Assembly (NCBI GenBank): GCA_036389375.1
Contig: DASVQA010000111.1
Span: 1 to 40,010, forward strand
Direction of reading: 5' to 3'
From: QHXQ01 sp036389375
Lineage (GTDB): Bacteria > Acidobacteriota > Blastocatellia > Pyrinomonadales > Pyrinomonadaceae
Length of the DNA: 40,010 nucleotides
The position numbers were made by a program, and so were the translations under genes. Shown here piece after piece: positions 8,034 to 17,507 of the stretch; position 1 is the stretch's first letter; the number at the start of each line of letters is the position of its first letter. The notes beneath the pieces are model-generated. The model worked only from the letters and a program-made list of their open reading frames with translations. It was not told the origin of the DNA and did no database searches.

Positions 8034-10220
8034 CTATGACCCGCGTGCGTCTAAGTAAATCTGCTGCGTGTAGTCGCGCACCATGCGGTCGCTGTTGAAG
8101 GCGGGCACAAGCGTCGCAATCGCGCGCTTCATCATCCGCACCCAACGACGCGGGATGCCCTGCGCGTCGCGCTCGTAGTAGGCGGGCGCGACCTCTTCTT
8201 CGAGCAGGCGATAGAGCGATTCGGCATCGTGCGCGTCCTCTTCGTGCGCCGTGCCGGTGGCGACGAGATGTTCGCCGATGGCCCAGCCGTTCGTCGTGTC
8301 GTAGCCTTCGAGCCACCAGCCGTCTAAGACGGAGAGATTTAACCCACCGTTCATCGCTACCTTCTCGCCGCTCGTGCCCGACGCTTCGAGCGGGCGGCGC
8401 GGCACGTTCAACCACACGTCCACGCCCTGCACGAACTGGCGCGCGATCTCCTGATCGTAATCCTGTATGAAGATGGTGCGATGGACGATCTGCGGGTTCA
8501 GTTTCCACTGCGCGAGTTGTTGCAGAATCTGCTTTGCGCCCTCGTCGTGCGGGTGCGCCTTGCCGGCAAAGACGAACTGCACGGGGCGCTCGGCGTCGGT
8601 CATCAAACGCAGCAGCCGCTCCGGGTCGTGAAGCAGCAGACTCCAACGCTTGTAGGCGGCGACGCGGCGCGCGAAACCGATGGTCAACGCGTCGGGGTCG
8701 AAGGCACGGCGCGCGGCTTCGGCAAACTCCATGCTCTCGCCGCGTTGCAGGCGCGCGTGGTATTGCCGGTGCCGCATGAAGGCGACGAGCCGCTGCTTCT
8801 GCAAGCGGTGGACGCGCCACAACTCTTCGTCCGTGATCTGTTCGACGCCCTGCATCCAGCAACCCTCGTCGCATTGAAGCTCATGCCAGTTGGGGCCGAG
8901 GTGCTGCTCGTACAATTCGCGCAGGAGCGGCGCAACCCACGTCGGCGCATGCACGCCGTTCGTCACCGAACTGATCGGCACTTCGTCAACCTTGTGACCG
9001 GGAAACAACTCTTGCCAGAGCGCGCGTGAGACTTCACCGTGTTTGCGCGAGACGCCGTTTGTCGAGCGGCACATGCGCAACGCAAGCGGCGTCAAGCCGA
9101 ACAAGTCCGTGCCGTCGGCCGCCTTGATGTGACCGAGCGCGAGCAACTCCGCGCGGTCAAGCCCGAGCGCGGCGATGTAATCATGCCCGAAACAGTGTTC
9201 GACCAGACCGGGTAAGAATTCGTCGTGCCCGGCGGCGACCGGCGTGTGCGTCGTAAAGACGCAGCGCGCGCGCACGGCCGTGGCCGCTGCGGCGAAAGTC
9301 TGGCCTGCGGTCGTCAGTTCGCGCGCTAGTTCGAGCGTGAGAAAGGCCGAGTGCCCTTCGTTCAGATGAAAGACATGCGGCTCGATGCCGAGTTGGCGCA
9401 GCAGGCGGACGCCGCCGACGCCTAAGAGCATCTCCTGCACGCAACGCGTCTCGCGGTCGCCGCCGTAGAGATGACCGGAGATGAGCCGGTCAACCGCGTC
9501 GTTCTCCGCAACGTTCGTGTCGAGCAGATATAAACTGACGCGCCCGACCGCGACGCGCCACGTCTGCGCGCGCACCGTCCGCCCGCGCATCTGCAACTCT
9601 ATGTGGACGGGCGCACCCGCGTCGTCGCGCACCAACTGTATCGGCAGTCTGTCCGTATCAACCTGCCCGTAGTGCTCCTCTTGCCAGCCGTCGCGGCGCA
9701 GGCGTTGCCGGAAATAGCCGTGATGATAGAGCAGACCGATGCCGACGAGCGGCAGACCGAGATCGCTCGCCGACTTCAGATGATCGCCCGCCAGAATTCC
9801 TAAGCCGCCGGAGTAGAGCGGCAAAGACGTGTGGATGCCGAACTCGGCGCAGAAGTAGGCGACCGGGTTCGTGTGTGTGATCGGGGCGGCGTGCGTGCGC
9901 GCCCACGTCTCTGTCTCCGGCTGCATGTAGCGGTCGAAGTCGGCGGCGAGTTTGGCCACGCGTTTGATGTAGGCCGGGTCGGTCGCCATCTTCATCAGGC
10001 GAAACTCGTCCACTTCGCGCAGGACGCAGCGCGGATTGTGCTCGCACTCTTCCCACGTTTCCGGGTCGAGGTCGCGGAACACGCTCGCGCCGTCCGCCGC
10101 CCAACTCCACCAGTAGTTCAACGACAGGCGTTCGAGCGCGGCGAGCGTGTCGGGCAACGCGCGCCCCGGCGCTATGTTAGTCTCGGTCTCTGCCACTTCG
10201 ATCTCTTTCAACATCTGCAT
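8034..10220 (-). CDS. glgP: Alpha-glucan phosphorylase (GlgP family, GT35)
   Basis: A 728-residue cytosolic enzyme expected to release glucose-1-phosphate from glycogen or maltodextrins. The PLP site is visible as EASGTSGEK (Lys about 620), followed by NGGLNLSVLDGWW. Other family signatures are NYWWSW near the N-terminus, FCAEFGIHTSLPLYSGGLGILAGDH, HLNEGHSAF, FTTHTPVAAGHDEF and TNGVHAPTW. The N-terminal LSLNYWWSW stretch and the length place it with the shorter DUF3417-containing 'alpha-glucan family phosphorylase' group rather than with E. coli GlgP. The start is uncertain: ATG 10220 or ATG 10214. A longer frame opens at a TTG at 10280 but has no better RBS. It lies 82 nt behind the macro-domain gene on the same strand and could be co-transcribed with it. 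Confidence 0.93.
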   Translation of the reverse strand: MQMLKEIEVAETETNIAPGRALPDTLAALERLSLNYWWSWAADGASVFRDLDPETWEECEHNPRCVLREVDEFRLMKMATDPAYIKRVAKLAADFDRYMQPETETWARTHAAPITHTNPVAYFCAEFGIHTSLPLYSGGLGILAGDHLKSASDLGLPLVGIGLLYHHGYFRQRLRRDGWQEEHYGQVDTDRLPIQLVRDDAGAPVHIELQMRGRTVRAQTWRVAVGRVSLYLLDTNVAENDAVDRLISGHLYGGDRETRCVQEMLLGVGGVRLLRQLGIEPHVFHLNEGHSAFLTLELARELTTAGQTFAAAATAVRARCVFTTHTPVAAGHDEFLPGLVEHCFGHDYIAALGLDRAELLALGHIKAADGTDLFGLTPLALRMCRSTNGVSRKHGEVSRALWQELFPGHKVDEVPISSVTNGVHAPTWVAPLLRELYEQHLGPNWHELQCDEGCWMQGVEQITDEELWRVHRLQKQRLVAFMRHRQYHARLQRGESMEFAEAARRAFDPDALTIGFARRVAAYKRWSLLLHDPERLLRLMTDAERPVQFVFAGKAHPHDEGAKQILQQLAQWKLNPQIVHRTIFIQDYDQEIARQFVQGVDVWLNVPRRPLEASGTSGEKVAMNGGLNLSVLDGWWLEGYDTTNGWAIGEHLVATGTAHEEDAHDAESLYRLLEEEVAPAYYERDAQGIPRRWVRMMKRAIATLVPAFNSDRMVRDYTQQIYLDARGS

Positions 10221-10302
10221 ACTCGTAAAAAGCTCATCCAGCCCAAACAATCCAGCAAGAGAAACGCGCACGCCGGCCAAGCTGACCGGGCAAACTTCAC
10301 CT

Positions 10303-10878
10303 TCACACGGCGAACTGCTGATGACGTAAAAACTCGTCCGCCGATGGTTGCGAGAAGAAGACCAGCCGCACCTCTTCGAGCGGGCGCGCGTTGGGCGTCA
10401 ACTTCACCGTGCCCGTCTCGTGCAACAGGAACGAACTCACGGCTTGCGAGGCGACCTGCGCCGCCGCCGCCGGCGGATAACCGAACGCGCCGGTTGAAAT
10501 GGCCGGTAAGGCGACGGACTCAAGCCCGTGCGCCACCGCCAGCGCCAGCGAGTTGGCGTAACAGGCGGCGAGCAGTTCGGCCTCGCGTCCGCCTTCGCGC
10601 CCCCAGATGGGCCCGACCGTGTGGATCACGTAGCGCGCGGGCAGGTTGCCCGCCGTCGTGATGACAGCTTCGCCGGTCGGCAGACCGTTCGGATAGCGCG
10701 TGCGGCGCAACTCCTTGCACGCGGCCAAGATGGCGGGGCCGCCCGCAGCGTGGATCGCGCCGTCCACGCCGGCGCCCCCGAGCAGGCTTGAGTTGGCCGC
10801 GTTGACAATCGCGCTGACCGGCTGCTGTGTGATGTCGCCGACGAGGACGCGGACACGCCCATGCAGAAAATCCATCAT
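10303..10878 (-). CDS. Macro-domain protein (ADP-ribose-binding, O-acetyl-ADP-ribose deacetylase type)
   Basis: About 191 residues. The start is ATG 10878 or 10875; the frame continues to a TTG at 10893, which is less likely. The protein is essentially one macro domain. It has VLVGDIT at the start of the fold, then NAANSSLLGGAGVDGAIHAAGG, which lines the ADP-ribose pocket and carries the catalytic Asn/Asp features of the YmdB/MacroD type, and later PAISTGAFGYP, the phosphate-binding loop. Enzymes of this type hydrolyse O-acetyl-ADP-ribose or remove ADP-ribose from proteins. No second domain is present. The RBS is not evident. It precedes the glucan phosphorylase gene on the same strand; a functional link is not obvious. 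Confidence 0.9.
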   Translation of the reverse strand: MMDFLHGRVRVLVGDITQQPVSAIVNAANSSLLGGAGVDGAIHAAGGPAILAACKELRRTRYPNGLPTGEAVITTAGNLPARYVIHTVGPIWGREGGREAELLAACYANSLALAVAHGLESVALPAISTGAFGYPPAAAAQVASQAVSSFLLHETGTVKLTPNARPLEEVRLVFFSQPSADEFLRHQQFAV

Positions 10879-11067
10879 TGTTCGATTAGACAACTAAGAT
10901 TAGCACTAACGCCCCGGCAATGCACTGCGCCAAGCGCAACTGCCGTGCGTCAGCACTCGCGTCTGTTGGGGGAGATGACTCTGACTTGGCCGGCCCGGCG
11001 CGCGTGCGTTACTCGCCAGCGCTGCGCGCTAAATCTGTTTCGTCGCCGCGTCGCGCCGTGAAGCGCG

Positions 11068-11424
11068 TCACACCGGCTCGTCCGCGCTCGTTTCGGCTTC
11101 GCGCGGCTCGACGCTGATCTCGTCAAACATGTCGTGGCGGCGCAGGGCGTCGGCGACGCACTTTGCTTTGTGCTCGGTCAGAGGATGTTCGGGGTCGGTG
11201 CTGGCGATCTCGAACAGCTCATCGTCGAGCATCACGACGCCGAGCGAGCCGAGCACGACGCCCGGCGCGATCTCCATCTCTTTCAGATTATGGATGCGGA
11301 AGTGGCCGGTCTCTTCCACCCATTCTTCGATGAACGGATCGCGCAGCGCGTGTTCCGCTTCCGACACAGACAGGTATGAGCCTTCGACGATCAGGCAGTA
11401 TTCACGTCCGCTGTTACGCTTCAT
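11068..11424 (-). CDS. Small acidic hypothetical protein
   Basis: A 118-residue soluble protein that I do not recognise. It starts at ATG 11424. It has no signal peptide or membrane segment, is rich in Glu/Asp and His, and contains the readable stretches REYCLIVEGSYLSVSEAEHAL and VVMLDDELFEIASTDPEHPL. Base composition and codon use match its neighbours and the reading frame is clean over its length, which supports a real gene. The RBS is weak. It stands alone between the macro-domain gene (174 nt downstream) and the divergent M2 peptidase gene (210 nt upstream). The pattern looks like a small regulatory or binding protein, but no function can be assigned. Confidence 0.6.
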   Translation of the reverse strand: MKRNSGREYCLIVEGSYLSVSEAEHALRDPFIEEWVEETGHFRIHNLKEMEIAPGVVLGSLGVVMLDDELFEIASTDPEHPLTEHKAKCVADALRRHDMFDEISVEPREAETSADEPV

Positions 11425-11634
11425 CGCAAGAGACCCGGAGGCGCGCTCTCGGTCGGCCGGTGTGCGGCTGCGCTGCCGCTACGGGGCCGCCGGGCGCTTG
11501 GGCGCGCGTCACTTTAGCACCGTCGGGCCGCCGACGGCAAAAAATTTTGCGCGCCGCCCGCGCGTGTTGCTTCCCGGTCGAATTTGGCGTAGAAGTAGCT
11601 CAATCCCCAACATTACAATCTTAAGGAGTCGCCC

Positions 11635-13494
<1,860 letters not shown>

Positions 13495-13535
13495 CGCGGA
13501 GACAGCACCGCGCGCTGAAGCTAACCAAACTAGAA

Positions 13536-13574
13536 AACGCCGCCCGCGAAGTCTATGACCTCGCGGGCGGCGTT
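13536..13574. terminator. Bidirectional terminator hairpin between the M2 peptidase and VWFA-like genes
   Basis: A perfect 14-bp GC-rich stem (13536-13549 with 13561-13574) with an 11-nt loop, placed between two convergent stops. A-rich bases lie on the left and a TTACTTGGTT tail on the right, so it can serve either strand. Confidence 0.75.
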
Positions 13575-13599
13575 ACTTGGTTACAGCGTTGTTCCGAAT

Positions 13600-14334
13600 T
13601 TACGAGTCGCGCGCGACGCGTTCGTTGAGCGCGCGGCGCAGGCTGTCGAAGTAAGCGTTGAAGGTGACGAAGTTCGTCCCCTGAAAGAACGCGCGCCCGC
13701 CCGTCTCGTCGGCAATACGGTTGAGTGCGCCCTGCCCGAAGCTGATCGCCGTGCGGTTGTAGCTCGTCAAGCCCACCGACGGCGCGTAGAAAGCGTAGAT
13801 CGCCACGTTGCGCCGTTGTGCTTCGCGCACGGCACGATGCAGGTCAATGCTGTCGAGCGTCGAACTGGCATCGAAGCCGCGCGACGTGTCGAGGCCGTCG
13901 GAGACGAGCAGCACGGCGTTGCGGTTCGTGCCCGCACCGTCGAACTTGCGCAGCGCCTCAAGCACTTCGACGTAAGGATTGTACGGCGCAGCCGCCTCGC
14001 TCGCCTGCGGGATGCGCAACGCGCGCGCAGCCTGTTCCAGATCGGCTGTGAACGGCTGCCGCACCTGAAGCGAGCCGGCCGTCAAATAGCCCACTAGCAC
14101 ACGCGAGCCGGCGGGCAGCGTCCGGATGAACTCGCCCGTCACGCCCAACTCGTTGCCGACGTGCGAGACTAAGTCGTCTTGCACCAGCACGGCCAAGTTC
14201 AAAGGTGCGCGCACGATGCTCGCAGCCCGGCGCGCGTCTCTTTCCGTGTGTCCGACCGTTTGTGCTGAAGTGACGCCCGCCGACGCAGCTAACGCCAGCA
14301 CGAGCGCCGCAAAAGATAAGAATATTTTCCGCAT
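13600..14334 (-). CDS. Secreted VWFA-like domain protein
   Basis: A 244-residue exported protein with a clear signal peptide (MRKIFLSFAALVLALAASAGVTSAQ). The rest reads as a von Willebrand A-type Rossmann fold: a first strand LNLAVLVQDDL, an amphipathic helix, a strand VLVGYLTAG, and a later strand VLLVSDGLDTSRG, which is the conserved 'vtDG.dt' strand of VWFA domains. The metal-site DxSxS at the first strand is not present (it reads QDDLVS), so the MIDAS may be incomplete and binding may be metal-independent. Acidobacteria carry many 'VWFA-related' secreted proteins of unknown function, and this is a short member. It is convergent with the M2 peptidase. The RBS is weak. Confidence 0.75.
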   Translation of the reverse strand: MRKIFLSFAALVLALAASAGVTSAQTVGHTERDARRAASIVRAPLNLAVLVQDDLVSHVGNELGVTGEFIRTLPAGSRVLVGYLTAGSLQVRQPFTADLEQAARALRIPQASEAAAPYNPYVEVLEALRKFDGAGTNRNAVLLVSDGLDTSRGFDASSTLDSIDLHRAVREAQRRNVAIYAFYAPSVGLTSYNRTAISFGQGALNRIADETGGRAFFQGTNFVTFNAYFDSLRRALNERVARDS

Positions 14335-14514
14335 GATGACTCTGTTTCCCCTGTCTGCCGGGCGAGCAAAAGCGCGCGAGGCTTAAAGATTGTCCGACCC
14401 GCGCGCCGCCTGTCCGCTCGCATAAATTCCGGCGTCTTTAAGATGCAGGGGAGAGTCTGAAGGATGGCTGTGAGGGCTTGCGACGAGCCCGCCAAACATG
14501 CGTCCGGTAGCCTT

Positions 14515-14934
14515 CTATTTCTGCGTGGTGTGCAGTTGGCAGACGCCGTTTTCGTCGCACGGCGGCGGGATGCCGAAGAGTGTGTAGCGACGACCGGCGA
14601 CAAAGCGGTACAGATGCGGGCCCAAGACGCGGAACGGCCAACGCGCAAGCAGCGGCGCGAGCCAGCGCCAGCGCGGGAGCATGGCAAGCACTTCCAGCCA
14701 TGCCCAATAGCCCTTGCGCCACGCACCGTTCGGCGTCCGCCGCACGTACATCTCCGCGGCCAACTCCCGGCGCGTGTGCGGCGCAGCCCGCGCCAGAGCC
14801 TCCGGGTCGTGATAATCGAACCACACAAGCCTGCGCTCCGTGTCCAGCGGCTCAACGCGCGCCCGCATCCAACGGCACAAGGGGCACTGTCCGTCCGTGT
14901 AAACCTCCAACCGCTCGGCCTCGCTTATGTTCAT
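14515..14934 (-). CDS. DCC-family (DUF393) thiol-disulfide oxidoreductase-like protein
   Basis: About 139 residues from ATG 14934 (MNISEAERLEVYTDG). A longer frame opens at ATG 14979, but a TATAAAAT box overlaps that ATG on the minus strand, so the shorter form is preferred. The N-terminus has the family hallmark YTDGQCPLC, with the CxxC redox pair at about residues 17-20. Then come RRLVWFDYHDPEA and a helical section around GYWAWLEVLAMLPRW, typical of the DUF393/DCC fold. Two extra cysteines near the end (PPPCDENGVCQL) are unusual and could form a second redox pair. The family is predicted to do thiol-disulfide exchange; its substrates are unknown. No RBS is obvious. Confidence 0.8.
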   Translation of the reverse strand: MNISEAERLEVYTDGQCPLCRWMRARVEPLDTERRLVWFDYHDPEALARAAPHTRRELAAEMYVRRTPNGAWRKGYWAWLEVLAMLPRWRWLAPLLARWPFRVLGPHLYRFVAGRRYTLFGIPPPCDENGVCQLHTTQK

Positions 14935-15186
14935 TTTGTAAACGTGCGTTCCCGTCTTAACCGCTTCCCTGCCGGCCATATTTTATACGTGCGCGCCCCT
15001 CTGTTTGCGTTGAACCTGAAGTTCGAAGCTCCGGGCTACAGCAGCCTGACCGCTAAGCTCTAGCAAGCCTTAGCCAGCCGGCCCGCAGGCCACTTAACGG
15101 ATGGTCTGGTGGCGGAGTAAAACGGCGCGGGCGCAGAATGAACGAAGCACTGTCTAAGATGCTGGGCCGCAATATCTGTGTGCTCA

Positions 15187-16863
15187 TTAAATCCGTTTAC
15201 GGATCGGGGCCTGAGCCAGCTTTTTAGACGTAAACTTAGAACTGCCCTCTGAAATATCATCCAAAGTAAGGAGTATTTCGACTAATCTCTTATCAGCACA
15301 ATCTTTTTCACTAAGGAAAACCCAGACGCCATGATTGGGCTTCCAGATCACGGAATAATTCTCCGAATCATCCTTAATCTTTTCTTGCATAAACACGCCA
15401 AACTCTTCATCACGCGCCGAATAGCCTTTGTATTCCTCGAAGACATGAAAATCTATGCCCCGGCCGCGAAACAAGGCCGTTATTTCATCTATAAATTCTT
15501 CCTCTCGCATGTAATCAATCATGCCTTCCCGCACTTTTCTGTACATGTCCACGAGTTCAATCGGATGAAAGTGAACCAGCACATTCTTTGCAACTCCGTT
15601 CATATTATTCCGACTGTGATAAATCCAATGTGGGCGATATTCACTGGTTGGCTTCTTATAGGGCTGCCCAAACCAAATTATATGATGCTTGTTTTTCATA
15701 ACGACCGGCACTTCAGAGATAGCGGATAAAGAATCCTTGTCAATGCGCGTAGCAGTACATGACATGGCCAATAATCTTGAACTATCTGAGCTGTCTTCAG
15801 TGCTTAATACGAACGAATGACTCGCTGATATTTCTACGGTTGAGCACAGCACATACTTACATATCTTGCTGACCACGCTTAATATAATTCGTTGGGAAGC
15901 GAGGAATCTTTCATAATTATCGTTTTGGGTCAGGATGCTCTTTGGCAGCAAGAGCGATTCCGGTTGATCCGGCAGTTGTTCTTCATGGTTTACTTGTTTC
16001 CGCGCCGCGCCTGAACTTTTTTCATAGGGATGATTGCCCAGAATATGTTTAGTCTTTTTGAGCGTACTGATTGAGCAACTAGAAAATATAATATTGCCAG
16101 ATAATTTTCGCGGCGGCTCGCTGTTGTTTTTCATCACCCGGTTTATAGCGCCAAATATAAGTTCATACTCTTCTCTTGTTGCACCTGTTTGTAACAACGC
16201 ATCAAACAACTTCAAGCAATCGGTCGGGTTAGAATAGCTATCCACTCCGGGCGGCCCCGCATTCCAATTAATCCTAAAAGACCAATTCTCGGGGTCTTGA
16301 TATTTAGGATTATCCGAGATGCTTTTAAGTGCGTCTCTAATCCGGCCTAAGGGGATATTATCCGCCTTTATCTTCCAGTTATATTTATGAACTATTTTAT
16401 TGTACTGCCGCTGCCAAGAAGGAATCTCTTCCGATAGAAATCCTCGTTTGAGCAACCTATTTATGGCCGGAAAAATAAAATGTATATCTGCCCATGGATT
16501 GACGGAGGAAAAAGGGATATAGGTTGGCTCAAAGCCAGCGTTAAGCTTAATTGTTTCAGTTGAGACCGTATGATCTTTAAGCAGGATTGCGTTTACAAAT
16601 TGCTGTGAATTATGTCTGTACCACAGTTTCATTTCTTGACAGATGCCCAGACTGTCATTTGTCAAAAGGAAGATCGCAACGTCACTTCGCTTAACCATCT
16701 CTTCCATCATAGTGTCCGGGTCTTGGTATTTTGTGACCTCTTCTTGGCCCCAGATAATCTCGCACTGATAGAGTTCTTTTATAAGCTGCACGAGCGGCTC
16801 CCAGACATCTCGGCCCTTGCCTGAATAAGAAACAAAGATGCGAAGTTTGTATTCCTCGTTCAT
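15187..16863 (-). CDS. TIR-domain protein with unrecognised C-terminal region, in an AT-rich island
   Basis: A 558-residue protein. The start is ATG 16863 with AAGGA about 8 nt upstream. The N-terminal 140 residues form a TIR-like domain: LRIFVSYSGKGRD (first strand), a DDAL-like second helix, SDVAIFLLTNDSLGICQEMKLWY (E77 at the usual NADase Glu position), then NAILLKD. Residues about 140-558 match nothing I recognise. They contain a central segment with DPENWSFRINWNAGP and a C-terminal block with HHIIWFGQPYKKP, VLVHFHP and NYSVIWKPNHGVWVFL. Base composition and codon use (many A/T third positions) differ sharply from all neighbours, indicating recent transfer. Bacterial TIR proteins often make or break NAD-derived signals in phage defence; that role is inferred. 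No partner gene (SMODS, Argonaute or SIR2) is adjacent. Confidence 0.8.
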   Translation of the reverse strand: MNEEYKLRIFVSYSGKGRDVWEPLVQLIKELYQCEIIWGQEEVTKYQDPDTMMEEMVKRSDVAIFLLTNDSLGICQEMKLWYRHNSQQFVNAILLKDHTVSTETIKLNAGFEPTYIPFSSVNPWADIHFIFPAINRLLKRGFLSEEIPSWQRQYNKIVHKYNWKIKADNIPLGRIRDALKSISDNPKYQDPENWSFRINWNAGPPGVDSYSNPTDCLKLFDALLQTGATREEYELIFGAINRVMKNNSEPPRKLSGNIIFSSCSISTLKKTKHILGNHPYEKSSGAARKQVNHEEQLPDQPESLLLPKSILTQNDNYERFLASQRIILSVVSKICKYVLCSTVEISASHSFVLSTEDSSDSSRLLAMSCTATRIDKDSLSAISEVPVVMKNKHHIIWFGQPYKKPTSEYRPHWIYHSRNNMNGVAKNVLVHFHPIELVDMYRKVREGMIDYMREEEFIDEITALFRGRGIDFHVFEEYKGYSARDEEFGVFMQEKIKDDSENYSVIWKPNHGVWVFLSEKDCADKRLVEILLTLDDISEGSSKFTSKKLAQAPIRKRI

Positions 16864-16984
16864 TGAAGATTCCTTCTGCGTGATTGATAGCTTAGATAGA
16901 ACGCTCCGCTAAGCACGGCTAAAACAGATCAGTTTGAGCGCCGGACGTGAGCGAGCAAGGAAGCTATGAAAGCGGAGGTAACAT

Positions 16985-17269
16985 ATGCTTATCAATGTTC
17001 TTCAGTCAATAATTATTTTGCTCCAAAATTTAAAGACCTTTGGACAAATAAGGGTTCCACCTGAAATGTCTGTCGCTTGCCCGAAAAGTCAATTCAGAAT
17101 CTTACTTTTCGGGCAAAGTCGAAGCACAGTCTGCGCTTCACGGAACTTTTTCAGCGTCTCCGCCGGACAAGATTCTGTTCTGTTGGCAAGCATGCCGCGC
17201 CGCGAAGCAGCTACGCACCGCGTAAGCTGTTCGCATAAGCCAGTAAACCTCTCTGCTTGTAAAGGATAG
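16985..17269 (+). CDS. Possible small ORF with strong RBS, doubtful
   Basis: A 94-codon frame that begins at ATG 16985 only 6 nt after a near-perfect Shine-Dalgarno (GGAGGT). The first 20 residues are hydrophobic (MLINVLQSIIILLQ). The remainder is low-quality sequence that crosses the inverted repeat at 17077-17116 and the AT-to-GC boundary, as if a once-longer gene had been cut and fused to unrelated DNA. It is divergent from the TIR gene. It could be a remnant, a short hydrophobic peptide, or chance. I have no family match. Confidence 0.22.
   Translation: MLINVLQSIIILLQNLKTFGQIRVPPEMSVACPKSQFRILLFGQSRSTVCASRNFFSVSAGQDSVLLASMPRREAATHRVSCSHKPVNLSACKG
17077..17116. repeat. 13-bp perfect inverted repeat beside the TIR island
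   Basis: Arms 17077-17089 and 17104-17116 are perfect complements around a 14-nt loop. The repeat sits at the right edge of the AT-rich segment, about 215 nt before the TIR start. There is no U tract on either side. It could be a terminator of a lost gene or the end of a mobile piece. Confidence 0.5.
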
Positions 17270-17507
17270 CTCCTCTGTATGCTGGCAGGTGGACACACAG
17301 TTCGCGCCGGACGCGATCCGGCGGCGCACCCCTCGCAGCGAAACTCGTGCAAAAACGGGCGTGTTGGCGTTGGTGGCGGCGCGCGGGCGCGGCACGAGCA
17401 TTGCCCTGTAACGGTCAGGTTTCCGTTGTTTTCCTTGTCCGACGGGTGCGGATGCCCCGACCGCGCGCCGCCACTCGCCCGGCTAGAATTCCAGAGGGAG
17501 AAGCTTC

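Larger units (their letters stand above)
16864..17507. other. Intergenic region: AT-rich island edge, hairpin and two possible mini-ORFs
   Basis: 644 nt without a convincing gene. The left 250 nt are AT-rich like the TIR gene. They contain a mini-ORF of 32 codons (ATG 16966, AAGG upstream), an overlapping frame from ATG 16985, and an inverted repeat at 17077-17116. From about 17120 the sequence returns to genome-typical GC. That right part holds only a small 6-bp hairpin (17305-17323) and the RBS of the next gene. Confidence 0.5.

Noticed and set aside
10220..10878. Functional link between the macro-domain protein and glucan phosphorylase
   Set aside because: Only adjacency supports it; no shared substrate or known pathway.
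14980..15186. Possible RNA gene in the gap between the DCC and TIR genes
   Set aside because: No T-loop sequence or cloverleaf could be drawn.
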